Position numbers and translations under genes: made by a program. From Microbacterium arabinogalactanolyticum (GTDB lineage: Bacteria > Actinomycetota > Actinomycetes > Actinomycetales > Microbacteriaceae), in the NCBI RefSeq assembly GCF_030268005.1, contig NZ_BRZC01000003.1, forward strand, positions 124,001-188,000: a stretch of DNA of 64,000 nt. Direction: 5' to 3'. The notes under the pieces were generated by a model. That model did not search any database and was not told the origin of the DNA. It saw nothing but the letters and a program-made list of their open reading frames with translations. Positions 21,597-30,642 of the stretch are shown piece after piece (positions within the stretch are counted from its first letter, which is position 1; the number at the start of each line of letters is the position of its first letter).

Positions 21597-23693
21597 TCAG
21601 GACGCGACTGCGGCTCCGCCGCGCGGTGCGATCGCGAGAGTGATCAGGCGCTGGGTCGCTCGGGTCTGCGCGACGTAGAGATCGCGGAGGCCGGCTTCGC
21701 TGTGGCCTTCGATCTCGTCCGGATCGACGACGATCACCGTGTCGAACTCCAGCCCTCGTGCGTCGGGCGCGGGCACGACCGTGACGCCGTCTCCTGCGAA
21801 CCCCGCATCCAGCGCTCGGATGCGGCGCGGCGCGGCGATGATCCCGATCAGACCCTGAGGATGCTCGTCGCGCACCCGAGCGACCAGGTCGCCGAGCGCG
21901 CGATCGGCATCGGCGACGGTGTGGTGGCTCGGGACTTCGCCGTGACGGATCGAGTTCGACAGCCGCTGCGACGGGGCGATGCGGGCGAGCACCGGGCGGG
22001 TCGCGTCGAGGATCTCGGCGGTCGTCCGATAGTTGACGGTCAGCGTGTGGTGCGCGTATCGACCGTCCACGAACGGCTCCAGCGCCTCCTCCCACCGCGT
22101 GACCGTCGTCGTCGGGCCCGCCTGGGCGAGGTCGCCGACGATGGTCATCGAGCGGCTGGGGCAGCGGCGCATGAGCATGCGCCACTCCATCTCGGAGAGC
22201 TGCTGCGCCTCGTCGACGACGACGTGCCCGTAGGTCGCCTCGGGGGTGCCGTCCACGAGCGCACGCGCTTCGTCGAGTGCCGCGAGATCAGCCCCGCTCC
22301 ATCCCGCGCCCGCCCCGGACACGACTGCGGCGATCTGCTCGTCCGAGAGCTCCGGCGCGCAGAGCGCGAGCGCCTCAGGATCCGCGAGCAGGCCGAGCAG
22401 CACGTCCTCCGCGCGAAGCGCGGGCCACACCCCGGAGACGATCCGACCGATGCCGGCATCGTCGAGCAGATCGTCGCGGATGCGATCCCAATCGATGTCC
22501 AGGCCGCCGGGGGACGATTCGAGACCGTGCGGCTCCGGCTCGCCGTGCTGATGCGCGAACATGCGGTCGAGATCGACTCCGACCTCCTTGAGCTCCTCCT
22601 CGAAATCCGCCATCTCCTTCGCGGTCTGCTGCTCCAGTTCGTCCACCAGGTCGTCCACCACGTACTCCAGGAACAGTCCCCGTGCGCGGTTGTGGCCGAC
22701 GCCGCCCTGCAGTGCGCTGCGGCGGGCCGCGTCGACGCGCCGGGCGTCCAGGACCACCGATCCGTGCGCGGTGTCGAGTCGCAGGGGCACGCCGAACGGC
22801 TGCCGCTCCCGCACCTTTCGCGCGATCGCCTCCGCGAAGGCGATGCGGCCCTTGGCCCGTGCCACCGCATCCGGTTCGGACCTGGTCGCCTCGACCGCGA
22901 CGAGGTCCGGTGTCGTGGCCAGGTCGACATCGTTCTCCCCGAGCGAGGGGAGCACGTCGGAGATGTAGTCGAGGAAGCGCCTGTTGGGCCCGAACACGAG
23001 CACACCCCGCTCAGCGACGGACGGAAACGCGTAGAGCACGTAGGCGGCCCGATGCAGCGCGACGATCGTCTTGCCCGTTCCGGGGCCGCCGTCGACGACC
23101 ATCACGCCGCGGTGCTCTGAGCGCACGATCTCGTCCTGCTCCCGCTGCAGCGTCGATGCCGCCTCGCGCATGCGCCCCGTCCGCGCCCCGCTCAGTGCGG
23201 ACACGAGCGGTCCATCGCCCACCACGTCCTCGCCGGTCGGGGCGGTCCCGTCCAGGATCTCGTCGGAGACGCCGACGACCAGGCGCCCATCGAGACGCAG
23301 GTGACGACGACGGCGCAGGCCCGAGGGAGACGCCGGCGTGGCAGCGTAGAACGGTCGAGCCGCCTCCGCCCTCCAGTCCACCAGGAGGATCTCACCCGAC
23401 TCGGTGCGCAATCCGACACGGCCGACATGCATCGACGTTCCGGCGCTGCTGTCGATGCGTCCGAAGCACAGCGAGCGCTCCGCCAGCCGAAGGCGACCGA
23501 GCTCCCCGCTCAGGCGTGCGAGTTCGGCATCCCTCGCCAGACGAGACCCCGGTCCCTCGGCCGGAGAGGCGGCCACGCGCGCCTGTGCGGCCGCGAGGGC
23601 GGACTCCTCCGCATCCAGGCGCGCAAACATCCGCTCCACCGCACGCTGCTCGGATCCCCGCTGCTCCGTCTTGTCCACGACCATTTCCGTCAC
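21597..23693 (-). CDS. HelD-like superfamily 1 helicase / RNA polymerase recycling ATPase
   Basis: A 698-residue protein with an N-terminal coiled-coil (about 15-70), Walker A GPGTGKT (about residue 203), Walker B/motif II VDEAQQLSEMEW (about 490), motif III VGDLAQ, and C-terminal UvrD-like motifs ending in AQTRATQRL. This order matches HelD/HelR of Gram-positive bacteria, which dissociates stalled RNA polymerase. In Streptomyces, HelR gives rifamycin tolerance. GTG at 23693 is used because GAAGGGAG sits 6 bases upstream. An upstream in-frame ATG at 23789 adds only non-conserved residues. A UvrD/Rep helicase of unrelated function is the alternative. Confidence 0.85.
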   Translation of the reverse strand: MTEMVVDKTEQRGSEQRAVERMFARLDAEESALAAAQARVAASPAEGPGSRLARDAELARLSGELGRLRLAERSLCFGRIDSSAGTSMHVGRVGLRTESGEILLVDWRAEAARPFYAATPASPSGLRRRRHLRLDGRLVVGVSDEILDGTAPTGEDVVGDGPLVSALSGARTGRMREAASTLQREQDEIVRSEHRGVMVVDGGPGTGKTIVALHRAAYVLYAFPSVAERGVLVFGPNRRFLDYISDVLPSLGENDVDLATTPDLVAVEATRSEPDAVARAKGRIAFAEAIARKVRERQPFGVPLRLDTAHGSVVLDARRVDAARRSALQGGVGHNRARGLFLEYVVDDLVDELEQQTAKEMADFEEELKEVGVDLDRMFAHQHGEPEPHGLESSPGGLDIDWDRIRDDLLDDAGIGRIVSGVWPALRAEDVLLGLLADPEALALCAPELSDEQIAAVVSGAGAGWSGADLAALDEARALVDGTPEATYGHVVVDEAQQLSEMEWRMLMRRCPSRSMTIVGDLAQAGPTTTVTRWEEALEPFVDGRYAHHTLTVNYRTTAEILDATRPVLARIAPSQRLSNSIRHGEVPSHHTVADADRALGDLVARVRDEHPQGLIGIIAAPRRIRALDAGFAGDGVTVVPAPDARGLEFDTVIVVDPDEIEGHSEAGLRDLYVAQTRATQRLITLAIAPRGGAAVAS

Positions 23694-23843
23694 CCGTGGC
23701 TCCCTTCGTCCAGCGTCCACCTTGAAGGGTTCGGCCGGCAAAGACAACGTTGACTTCTCGGCCCGGATTTGGCCTCCTGACCAGCGCATCCGCTCACGGC
23801 GTCAGCTGTCGCCGAGGGCATGGAAACGCGCTGAGCGCAACTG

Positions 23844-24959
23844 TCAGAACCCGGGGTAGTCCTTCAGCTTCTGCTCGTACGCCGCGCGGTCCTTCTCCTG
23901 CAGCACCTGGCGGGCGAAGACGACCAGCTGCACGCCCTCGAGGGGCTCGCCGCTCTGCTGCTTGAAGGCCTCGCGCTGGGTGCGGAAGTCCCCGGTCTGG
24001 TCCTTCGACAGGTCGTACACGTAGGTGTAGAACCGCAGCGGATCCGGATAGGTGTCGGAGTAGTACTCCCAGGTGTGCTGACGCTCGGGGTCGTCGGAGC
24101 CGTAGAGCTTGGTGAGCATGTCGTTCGAGATGCCCATCACGCCCGGCTCGTTGAGCGCATACAGATCCGACATGCCGTTCTCGGCGAGCACCTGGTTCAC
24201 GACCCGCATCACGTCGCGCTTGCGGCGGGTGTCCTGCACGGGCTGCTCGGTCGTCCACACCGTGGAGGTGTACTTCTGCAGCATCGACTCGCCGCCGTAG
24301 CCGTTGCGCTCAGGGCTCACATCGACCTTGCCGGTCTGCACCCAGCTGAACCCGAACTGCTGCGTGAGACGCTCGCGCACCTTGGCCATCACCTGATCGC
24401 CCTGCGCCTGCACATCCTCCAGCGACGGGTTGTCCAGCGCCTGGCGCTCGGGGACGCCCTTGATCCCCGGGTACGCCTCCTCGTGCTTCTGCTTGTCCGA
24501 CTTCGTGCCGCCGTAGGCATGCGTGGCGGCCGAGCGCAGCGCACCCATCGCGCCGACCGTCGCGACGTTGAAGACCAGCGTCACCGCCAGGGCGATGACG
24601 CCCAGCGTGCGCCCGCGCACGGTGAACAGCGCGGCGACGATCACGCCGAGCACCACGAACTGCACCACGATCATCGACGCCCCGTACAGGGCATCCGTTC
24701 CGCCCGCGCCCATCATCAGCAGCATGACCAGCACGAAGAGCCCCGTCGCCGTGATCGCGACCAGGCCCAGCGCGTTCACGCCCTTCTTCTCGGCGGGGGG
24801 TGCCGACGTGTAGACCACGTCGCCGGACGCTGGGGCGAGGCCCGCCGCCGCGTCCAGCCCCGTCGACGTGCGACGCGCGCCCTGATAGCCGCCGGGCGGC
24901 GGCAGCGGCGGCGCACCCTCGGCGCCACCCGTGTACCTGCTGCGCTGCTGCTCTACCAC
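23844..24959 (-). CDS. Uncharacterised membrane protein of the MoxR operon
   Basis: About 371 residues from a GTG that overlaps the TAG stop of the preceding gene. It has a short Pro/Gly-rich cytoplasmic start, then three hydrophobic segments (about residues 58-130), then a soluble C-terminal region of about 230 residues with Trp/Tyr-rich stretches (HTWEYYSDTYPDPLRFYTYVYD). I recognise no family. As the last of seven overlapping genes it probably works with the MoxR/VWA system. The ribosome binding site is weak, so the exact start is uncertain. Confidence 0.75.
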   Translation of the reverse strand: MVEQQRSRYTGGAEGAPPLPPPGGYQGARRTSTGLDAAAGLAPASGDVVYTSAPPAEKKGVNALGLVAITATGLFVLVMLLMMGAGGTDALYGASMIVVQFVVLGVIVAALFTVRGRTLGVIALAVTLVFNVATVGAMGALRSAATHAYGGTKSDKQKHEEAYPGIKGVPERQALDNPSLEDVQAQGDQVMAKVRERLTQQFGFSWVQTGKVDVSPERNGYGGESMLQKYTSTVWTTEQPVQDTRRKRDVMRVVNQVLAENGMSDLYALNEPGVMGISNDMLTKLYGSDDPERQHTWEYYSDTYPDPLRFYTYVYDLSKDQTGDFRTQREAFKQQSGEPLEGVQLVVFARQVLQEKDRAAYEQKLKDYPGF

Positions 24960-25777
24960 GGCTTGTCCGTCCCGCCGCCGGAGCCCTCTTGGTCGCCGCC
25001 GGTCTGGTTCTCGCGGTCCTGGGCGCCCTCGTTGAGCTTCTTCTCGATCTCGTCGAGGTCGCCCTGCGAGGGCTGGTCCTGCGGCTGCTCGCTCTCCTCG
25101 GGCTGCGGCTGCGGGTCCTGATCCGGCTTCTGCTGCTGCTGGCTCTGCTGCTGCTTCTCCTGCTGACGCTGCTGGTTCTGATCCAGCGTGTCCTTCATGT
25201 CGCGGTTCTGGTCGGGCGACTGGTTCTGCGCCTCGTCGCTGCTGCACTCCTTCGGAGTCTCCGCCGTGATCTGCAGCGCCTCGCCGTAGAACTGCGCGGC
25301 CTTCGCGGCGTCGCCCTTCGCCTGAGCGGCGTCGCCCTGCCGCTCCACCACCAGCGACAGGTTGATGCGCACGTAGCAGACGTCCAGCCCCTGAGCGAGA
25401 GGCAGCGCGCGCTCGAGCTCGGTGCGGGCCTGGGGCAGCTTCTCGGCGCCGGCCAGCGCGGTGCCGATGTTGTACGGCGCCTTGAACTGCTCGAACCAGT
25501 TCAGGAAGTCCTGCCCGCGTGCGGCCGACTCCGACTCCGCGTATCCGCCGGTGACGAACGAGCTGATCGACTGGTGCGCGAACGCGTACATGCTCAGCAG
25601 CTTGCCGACGAACAGCAGCGCGGCGAGCGTGAGCGGGAGGGTGCCGATCGCGACCCAGCGGCGGATGCTGCGCCTGCGGCGGTTCGCGGCCAGCAGCGCC
25701 GCGGCGGCGTCGGCGGGAGTCGGGTTCGAGGGTCGCTCGGCGGGAGCGGCCTCGGCTGCCGGCTGGAGGGTGGTCAT
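24953..25777 (-). CDS. TPR-like membrane protein with Gln-rich tail
   Basis: A 274-residue protein with one membrane helix (about 41-66), an outward region with two TPR-like helical repeats (about 95-175, with ALPLAQGLDVCYVRINLSLV), and a C-terminal tail of about 90 residues dominated by Gln, Asp, Glu and Pro. Its position directly after two VWA genes parallels the TPR proteins (BatB/BatC type) of Bat operons. The start overlaps the stop of the second VWA gene. Confidence 0.8.
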   Translation of the reverse strand: MTTLQPAAEAAPAERPSNPTPADAAAALLAANRRRRSIRRWVAIGTLPLTLAALLFVGKLLSMYAFAHQSISSFVTGGYAESESAARGQDFLNWFEQFKAPYNIGTALAGAEKLPQARTELERALPLAQGLDVCYVRINLSLVVERQGDAAQAKGDAAKAAQFYGEALQITAETPKECSSDEAQNQSPDQNRDMKDTLDQNQQRQQEKQQQSQQQQKPDQDPQPQPEESEQPQDQPSQGDLDEIEKKLNEGAQDRENQTGGDQEGSGGGTDKPW

Positions 25778-26820
25778 GCGGCGCCTCCCTTGTCGCTCGA
25801 CGTGCGCGGAGGACGCGCGGGGCGGTCCGCCAGTCCGCGCAGGCGGGTGACCAGCATCGTCGCGCGGGCGAGTTCGACGGCGATGAGCGCGACCAGCACG
25901 AGCGCGAGCACCCAGTACAGCTCGATCACGTTGCCCACCTCGCCGGAGGCGGCGTAGTCGGTCGTGGTGGTCGGCGCCTTCGGGAGGACGATCTCGGCAT
26001 CCGCGGTGCGGTGCTGGTACTCCACGCCCAGCTGCTCGCCGATCCGACGCAGGTTGGCCTCGTCGATCACCGACATGGCCCGCTCGCCCTGGTACTCGAT
26101 GTAGTCGCCGCCCTGTCCGTTCGCGCCCGCCCGGCCGGTGGTCTTCTTCATCGGCCCGCCCTGGGCGGTGCCGTAGCCGAGCACGGCTCCTCCGTCGACG
26201 TACTTCGCGCTGCTCGCGAAGGATTCCGGGTCGCTGGATGTCGTCTGCTCGCCGTCGCCGAGGTAGAAGACCATGCGGCTGCGGTCGGGCGACGACTTCG
26301 CCGCCGCTGAGAGGGTGTCGGCCAGCATCCGGTTCGCGATGCTGATCGACGACCCACGGGACTGGTCGGTGATCTCGGGGAGCATCACGTCGAGCGAGGA
26401 CATCAGCGCGGTGGCATCCGTCGTCAGCGGCAGGCGCAGCTGCGCCGCCGCGTCGAAGCTGATCAGGGAGAACCGCGCGCCCGGGTACTCGGAGACGATC
26501 GACTGCACGTCGGCCCGCACGCCGGTCAGGCGCGGCTTGTCGCCGTCCCAGTCCTCGGCGATGATGCTGGCCGTGGTGTCGACGACGATCACGATGTCGG
26601 TGTCCGTCGCGAGGGTCTGCGAGGTGCCGCCGGGGATGCCGGGGCGCAGCAGCATGGCGAACACGACGACGATCATGCCCAGGCGCAGCGCCCAGATCGG
26701 GCGGCCGGGTGTGCCGGGGCCGGCCTTGGGGCCTTTTATCAGGGCGCGGATGACGAGAGCCGCCGGCGCTGCGAGCAGCAGCACGAGCAGGACAGGATGC
26801 AGGACGGGCTGGAGGATCAC
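25774..26820 (-). CDS. VWA domain membrane protein (second)
   Basis: A 348-residue protein with two N-terminal helices, a von Willebrand A domain (DIVIVVDTTASI, where the usual DxSxS MIDAS motif reads D-T-T-A-S), and one C-terminal helix (about 300-325). The MIDAS deviates from the canonical form, so metal binding may be altered. GTG at 26820 overlaps the stop of the first VWA gene and follows GGAGGG at 7 bases. The topology places the VWA domain outside the membrane. Confidence 0.85.
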   Translation of the reverse strand: MILQPVLHPVLLVLLLAAPAALVIRALIKGPKAGPGTPGRPIWALRLGMIVVVFAMLLRPGIPGGTSQTLATDTDIVIVVDTTASIIAEDWDGDKPRLTGVRADVQSIVSEYPGARFSLISFDAAAQLRLPLTTDATALMSSLDVMLPEITDQSRGSSISIANRMLADTLSAAAKSSPDRSRMVFYLGDGEQTTSSDPESFASSAKYVDGGAVLGYGTAQGGPMKKTTGRAGANGQGGDYIEYQGERAMSVIDEANLRRIGEQLGVEYQHRTADAEIVLPKAPTTTTDYAASGEVGNVIELYWVLALVLVALIAVELARATMLVTRLRGLADRPARPPRTSSDKGGAA

Positions 26821-27803
26821 AGGCGCACCCTCCACAGCAGCACGAGGAAGCCGAGGATCGAGACCAGGGTCAGCGCGATCGCCAGGTTGGGGCTGTCCAC
26901 GCGCACCACCTGCGCCTGGCCCTTCAGCGCCGTCGCCTCCTGCTTCTGGATCTCGGCGATGATGTCGCCGACCGTCGTCGTGTCGCGCAGCGCGTAGGAC
27001 CGGCCGCCGGTCAGGGCCGCGGCGTTCTCCAGCTGCGCGCTGACCTCGGCATCCTTGCCCTGCACCGGGTTGAGGGCGAACACGCGCACCTTCTTGGACT
27101 TCGCGTACTGCGCGGCCTCCTCGATGGTGAGGATCGAGGCGCCGGCCAGCTCGTTGTCGGTGGCGAGGATGACCGAACGGCTGCGGTCGTCCTCGGCGTG
27201 GTCGAAGCGCATGGTGCAGGCGGCGAGCCCGTCGCCGATCAGCGAGGCACCGGGCCCGTTCAGCGTGCCCACCCAGTGCTCGGGCGTCTCGTCGTTGTAG
27301 TCGAAGCTGCTGCGGATGCGCTGCAACTGCTCCTTCACGAACGGGTAGTCGTCGGTGAGGGGGAACACCTGCACGGGCGAGCTGTTGAAGATCGTCAGCC
27401 CGATGCGCTCGCCCTTGAAGCCCTTCAGCAGCTCCTCGAACACGCTCAGCACCTCGACGTCGACGTCGGACATCGAGCCGGAGACGTCGAGGCACAGCAT
27501 GATGTCGCGGCTGTTGTTGATGGGCTGGATGGTCTTGGCCGACATCGGCCGCGCGGCGACGACCCCGCCCAGCAGCACGGCGATCGCGCCGACGATGAGG
27601 ATGCCCGAGAGCAGGCTCATGCGACGGCGAACGGATGCCCGGAACGACGGCAGGCTGCGCAGCCGCTCGGCGCGGGAGACCAGCGCGGCCGGTGCGCTCT
27701 CGGCCCGCTCGCGGCCGCGGAGGCCGAGCAGCACGCCCAGGGCGGCGGCGACGAGCAGCACGCCGAGCGCGACGAGGATCATCCACCAGGTGTTCAGTGC
27801 CAT
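26817..27803 (-). CDS. VWA domain membrane protein (BatA-like)
   Basis: A 328-residue protein with two N-terminal helices (about 8-28 and 63-85), a VWA domain with intact MIDAS motif DVSGSMS (about residues 105-111), and one C-terminal helix. It resembles BatA of aerotolerance-type operons, in which VWA proteins act with a MoxR ATPase as chaperone or complex-assembly systems. It overlaps both neighbours by a few bases. Confidence 0.87.
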   Translation of the reverse strand: MALNTWWMILVALGVLLVAAALGVLLGLRGRERAESAPAALVSRAERLRSLPSFRASVRRRMSLLSGILIVGAIAVLLGGVVAARPMSAKTIQPINNSRDIMLCLDVSGSMSDVDVEVLSVFEELLKGFKGERIGLTIFNSSPVQVFPLTDDYPFVKEQLQRIRSSFDYNDETPEHWVGTLNGPGASLIGDGLAACTMRFDHAEDDRSRSVILATDNELAGASILTIEEAAQYAKSKKVRVFALNPVQGKDAEVSAQLENAAALTGGRSYALRDTTTVGDIIAEIQKQEATALKGQAQVVRVDSPNLAIALTLVSILGFLVLLWRVRL

Positions 27804-28282
27804 GTCTGCACCACCTTGCGCGCGGCCTCAGCGCCGTAGCGCGGATCGATCGCCGGCCCGCGCTGGAAGATGCTCGGGTAGTAGTGCCGGCGGATGGCGT
27901 CGATCAGCGCCGGATCGACGCCGCGGGCGACCAGGTCGTCGAGGGCGAGGACGGGCGCCTCGAGGCCGGAGTAGTCGTTGACGAAGCCGCGCACGAGCCG
28001 GCTCAGCTCGAGGTTCGCCTGTTTCGGGGGCATATTCCCGGATCGGTATGCATCTTCGATGCGCTGCACGTCGGCGAGGTACTCGGTGCGCAGCTGCGTG
28101 AGCACGTCGGCCGTCGGAGGCGTGTAGACGGGGGCGCCGTGCAGCGTGATGCTGTGCTTCGGCCGAGTGAGGAACCACAGCAGCCAGGCGGCGACACCGA
28201 GCAGCAGCAGGATGCCGATCGCGAGCAGGATCCAGCCCCAGCCGTACTGCACGGGCGGATAGAGGTCGTCAGGCGCGGGCAT
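27794..28282 (-). CDS. Small membrane protein, DUF4381-like
   Basis: A 162-residue protein with one membrane helix (about 16-38) and a soluble helical C-terminal part (LRTEYLADVQRIEDAY). It sits between the DUF58 and VWA genes, where Bat-type operons carry a DUF4381 protein. Similarity is recognised mainly from position and topology. Start and stop overlap the neighbouring genes. Confidence 0.75.
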   Translation of the reverse strand: MPAPDDLYPPVQYGWGWILLAIGILLLLGVAAWLLWFLTRPKHSITLHGAPVYTPPTADVLTQLRTEYLADVQRIEDAYRSGNMPPKQANLELSRLVRGFVNDYSGLEAPVLALDDLVARGVDPALIDAIRRHYYPSIFQRGPAIDPRYGAEAARKVVQTWH

Positions 28283-29207
28283 GCGACCTCCTGTTCAGCA
28301 TCGTCAGCAGGGTCGCCACCGCGGTGTCCTGCCCGCCGAACTCGGCGTGCGTGATCTCGTGGCGGCGCAGCACCTCGTCGCGGTGCGCGGTGTCGGCCTC
28401 CTCGAGCGCGGCCAGCTCCGCCATCACCTCGGCGTCGCCGTGCACGAAGTCGGGGATGCCCCAGCCGCTGTCCACGTCACGGCGGTGACCGGGTGCGGTG
28501 CGGGCGAGACCAGGGTCGACGGCGCGGTCGAACGCGCTCGCCCGCGCGCTACCCGCGACGACGATCTCGGCATCCCGCACCGTCAGCCACAGCACGTCGT
28601 GCTGCACCTTGAGCCGGCGCAGCAGCCGGTCGGTGTCGTCCGACATCGGCGTCTCGTCGGTGACGATCACGACGATGGAGCGTCGCGAGATGTTGCGCGC
28701 CGTGTAGCGGAGCAGGGCGTCCCGGTCGCTCGGGGTGTCGCTGTCGTCGATGGCCTGGCGGATGGTGCGCAGGGCGTGCTCGAGCGCGCCCTCGGTGCCA
28801 CCAGGGGGCAGCCGGCGCACGCGGTCGGAGTCGCCGTAGATGATCGAGAAGTCATCGCCGTGGCGAACGGTGAGGAAGCCGAGGGCGCCGGTCAGCAGCA
28901 CCACCAGATCGCGCTTGGAGCGCTCGTCCTCGGCGAGGGCTTTCATGCCGCGACCGGAATCCACCAGGAACAGCACGGTGTGCATCCGCGTCGCCTTGGT
29001 GCGCTTGATGAGCGGCTCGCCCTGCTTGGCCGTGGCGCGCCAGTCGATGTCGCGCACCTGATCGCCGAACTCGTACGGACGCAGATCCTCGAAATCGAGG
29101 CTGCGCCCGCGCAGCAGCGATGCATAAGCGCCATCCAGCGCGTGCATCGACTTCTGCGATGAGCGGATGAAGAGCTTGCTCTTCACCTGGGTGATCAGAC
29201 TTGCCAT
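28269..29207 (-). CDS. DUF58 domain protein
   Basis: A 312-residue protein with the DUF58 signature DFEDLRPYEFGDQVRDIDWRA (about 45-65), followed by a degenerate VWA-like fold beginning LFLVDSGRGM. DUF58 proteins regularly accompany MoxR ATPases. ATG at 29207 is chosen because similarity starts there (MASLITQVKS); the upstream open frame is not protein-like and the ribosome binding site is weak. It lies 109 bp after moxR and overlaps the next gene by 14 bp. Confidence 0.88.
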   Translation of the reverse strand: MASLITQVKSKLFIRSSQKSMHALDGAYASLLRGRSLDFEDLRPYEFGDQVRDIDWRATAKQGEPLIKRTKATRMHTVLFLVDSGRGMKALAEDERSKRDLVVLLTGALGFLTVRHGDDFSIIYGDSDRVRRLPPGGTEGALEHALRTIRQAIDDSDTPSDRDALLRYTARNISRRSIVVIVTDETPMSDDTDRLLRRLKVQHDVLWLTVRDAEIVVAGSARASAFDRAVDPGLARTAPGHRRDVDSGWGIPDFVHGDAEVMAELAALEEADTAHRDEVLRRHEITHAEFGGQDTAVATLLTMLNRRSHARA

Positions 29208-29316
29208 GGCTGCCGGGAAACTGTCCTCAATAGATTGATGAGCGGGGCCCCGTGCCCCCGAGGCTCCTGGCGACGCGGAGCGGCGGCTGGAGTGGGGCAT
29301 GGGGATCGAAGCGTCG

Positions 29317-30525
29317 CTACGGGGTGGGCACCGACGCGAAGATCTGGTCGATGATCTCCTCGCTGCGGATCCCCTCGGCATCCGCCTCGAAGGTGAGCAG
29401 CACACGGTGACGCAGCACCAGGTGGCGCAGCGCGCGGATGTCCTCGGGCAGCACGTGCGTGCGGCCGTTCAGCAGCGCCAGCGCACGGGACGCCTGCAGG
29501 AACGCGATGCTCGCACGGGGGCTGGCGCCGTACTTGATGAAGCGGGCGCGCTCCTCGCCGATGTACGGCGCCGGGTTCCGGGTGACGTACGCGAGCTGCA
29601 CGATGTAGTTGCGGATCGCCGGGTCGATGTAGACCCGCGAGGCGATGTCCTGCAGATCCTGCACGTCCTCGAGGGAGATCACGCCGGGCACGTGGCGGTC
29701 GGGGTTGAGCACTCCGGAGTCGATGCGTCCGAGGATCTCGAACTCCTCGGCCGGGCTCGGGTACTCCACGATCTCTTTGAGCAGGAAGCGGTCCATCTGC
29801 GCCTCGGGCAGCTCGTAGGTGCCCTCCTGCTCGATGGGGTTCTGCGTCGCGATCACGAGGAAGGGCTTCGGCAGGGCGTGGATCTCGCCGCCGATGGTGG
29901 TCTGCCGCTCCTGCATCGCCTCGAGCATGGCCGACTGGGTCTTGGCGCTGGAACGGTTGATCTCGTCGAGCAGCACGAAGTTGGCGTGCACCGGTCCGAG
30001 CACGGTGCGGAAGGTGCCGGTCGCAGCGTCGTAGATCTGGCTGCCGGTGATGTCGCTCGGCAGCAGATCGGGGGTGCACTGGATGCGCTTGAAGCTGGCC
30101 TTCACCGTGTCGGCGAGCGTGCTCGCCGCCGTGGTCTTGGCGAGTCCGGGCACGGACTCCAGCAGGATGTGCCCGCCGGCGATCAGCGAGATGAGCAGGC
30201 TGCTGCGCAGCCGGTCCTGGCCGACCATCTTGGTGGAGTACGAGTCCGAGATGACCTTCAGGATGCGCTGCGCCCGGGCGAGCTCCTCGGGGGTCGCGTT
30301 CCCGCGGCGGTCCGCCGAAGCCACGGGGACACCCGAGTCTGTCGACGGGGTGGGCAGCGGCGGTCGCGGCGGGGCGGACGGTCGCGTCGCGTCGACGGCA
30401 TCCGTGTCCCAGTGCGCATCAGCGGAACCCGGTGCGGCAGTCGATGCGGATGCGATCGGTGCAGCCGGCGCGGGCGGAGGCGGGGGCGCGGACGAAGCGG
30501 CGCCGGGAACCGGGAAGTCGGTCAT
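29317..30525 (-). CDS. MoxR family AAA+ ATPase
   Basis: A 402-residue protein: a Pro/Ala-rich, probably disordered first 75 residues, then an AAA+ module with Walker A in ESVPGLAKTTAAS, Walker B LLDEINRS, and sensor VIATQNPIEQEGTYELPEAQ typical of MoxR. MoxR proteins act as chaperone-like ATPases for VWA/DUF58 partners. It is the first gene of the operon running down to 23844. Confidence 0.93.
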   Translation of the reverse strand: MTDFPVPGAASSAPPPPPAPAAPIASASTAAPGSADAHWDTDAVDATRPSAPPRPPLPTPSTDSGVPVASADRRGNATPEELARAQRILKVISDSYSTKMVGQDRLRSSLLISLIAGGHILLESVPGLAKTTAASTLADTVKASFKRIQCTPDLLPSDITGSQIYDAATGTFRTVLGPVHANFVLLDEINRSSAKTQSAMLEAMQERQTTIGGEIHALPKPFLVIATQNPIEQEGTYELPEAQMDRFLLKEIVEYPSPAEEFEILGRIDSGVLNPDRHVPGVISLEDVQDLQDIASRVYIDPAIRNYIVQLAYVTRNPAPYIGEERARFIKYGASPRASIAFLQASRALALLNGRTHVLPEDIRALRHLVLRHRVLLTFEADAEGIRSEEIIDQIFASVPTP

Positions 30526-30642
30526 CTGTCTTCTCCTCGTGCGTCGAGAGATCGACGACGACCGCTGATCCCCCCGGTACAGGGTAACCGCCGACGGCGA
30601 CGTCGTCTGTGCGCATGCTCCGGATGGAGGGGACGCGGGGTC

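Noticed and set aside
24960..25247. Upstream extension of the membrane protein at 23844
   Set aside because: It overlaps the TPR gene in another frame and is low-complexity Ala/Arg/Glu sequence.
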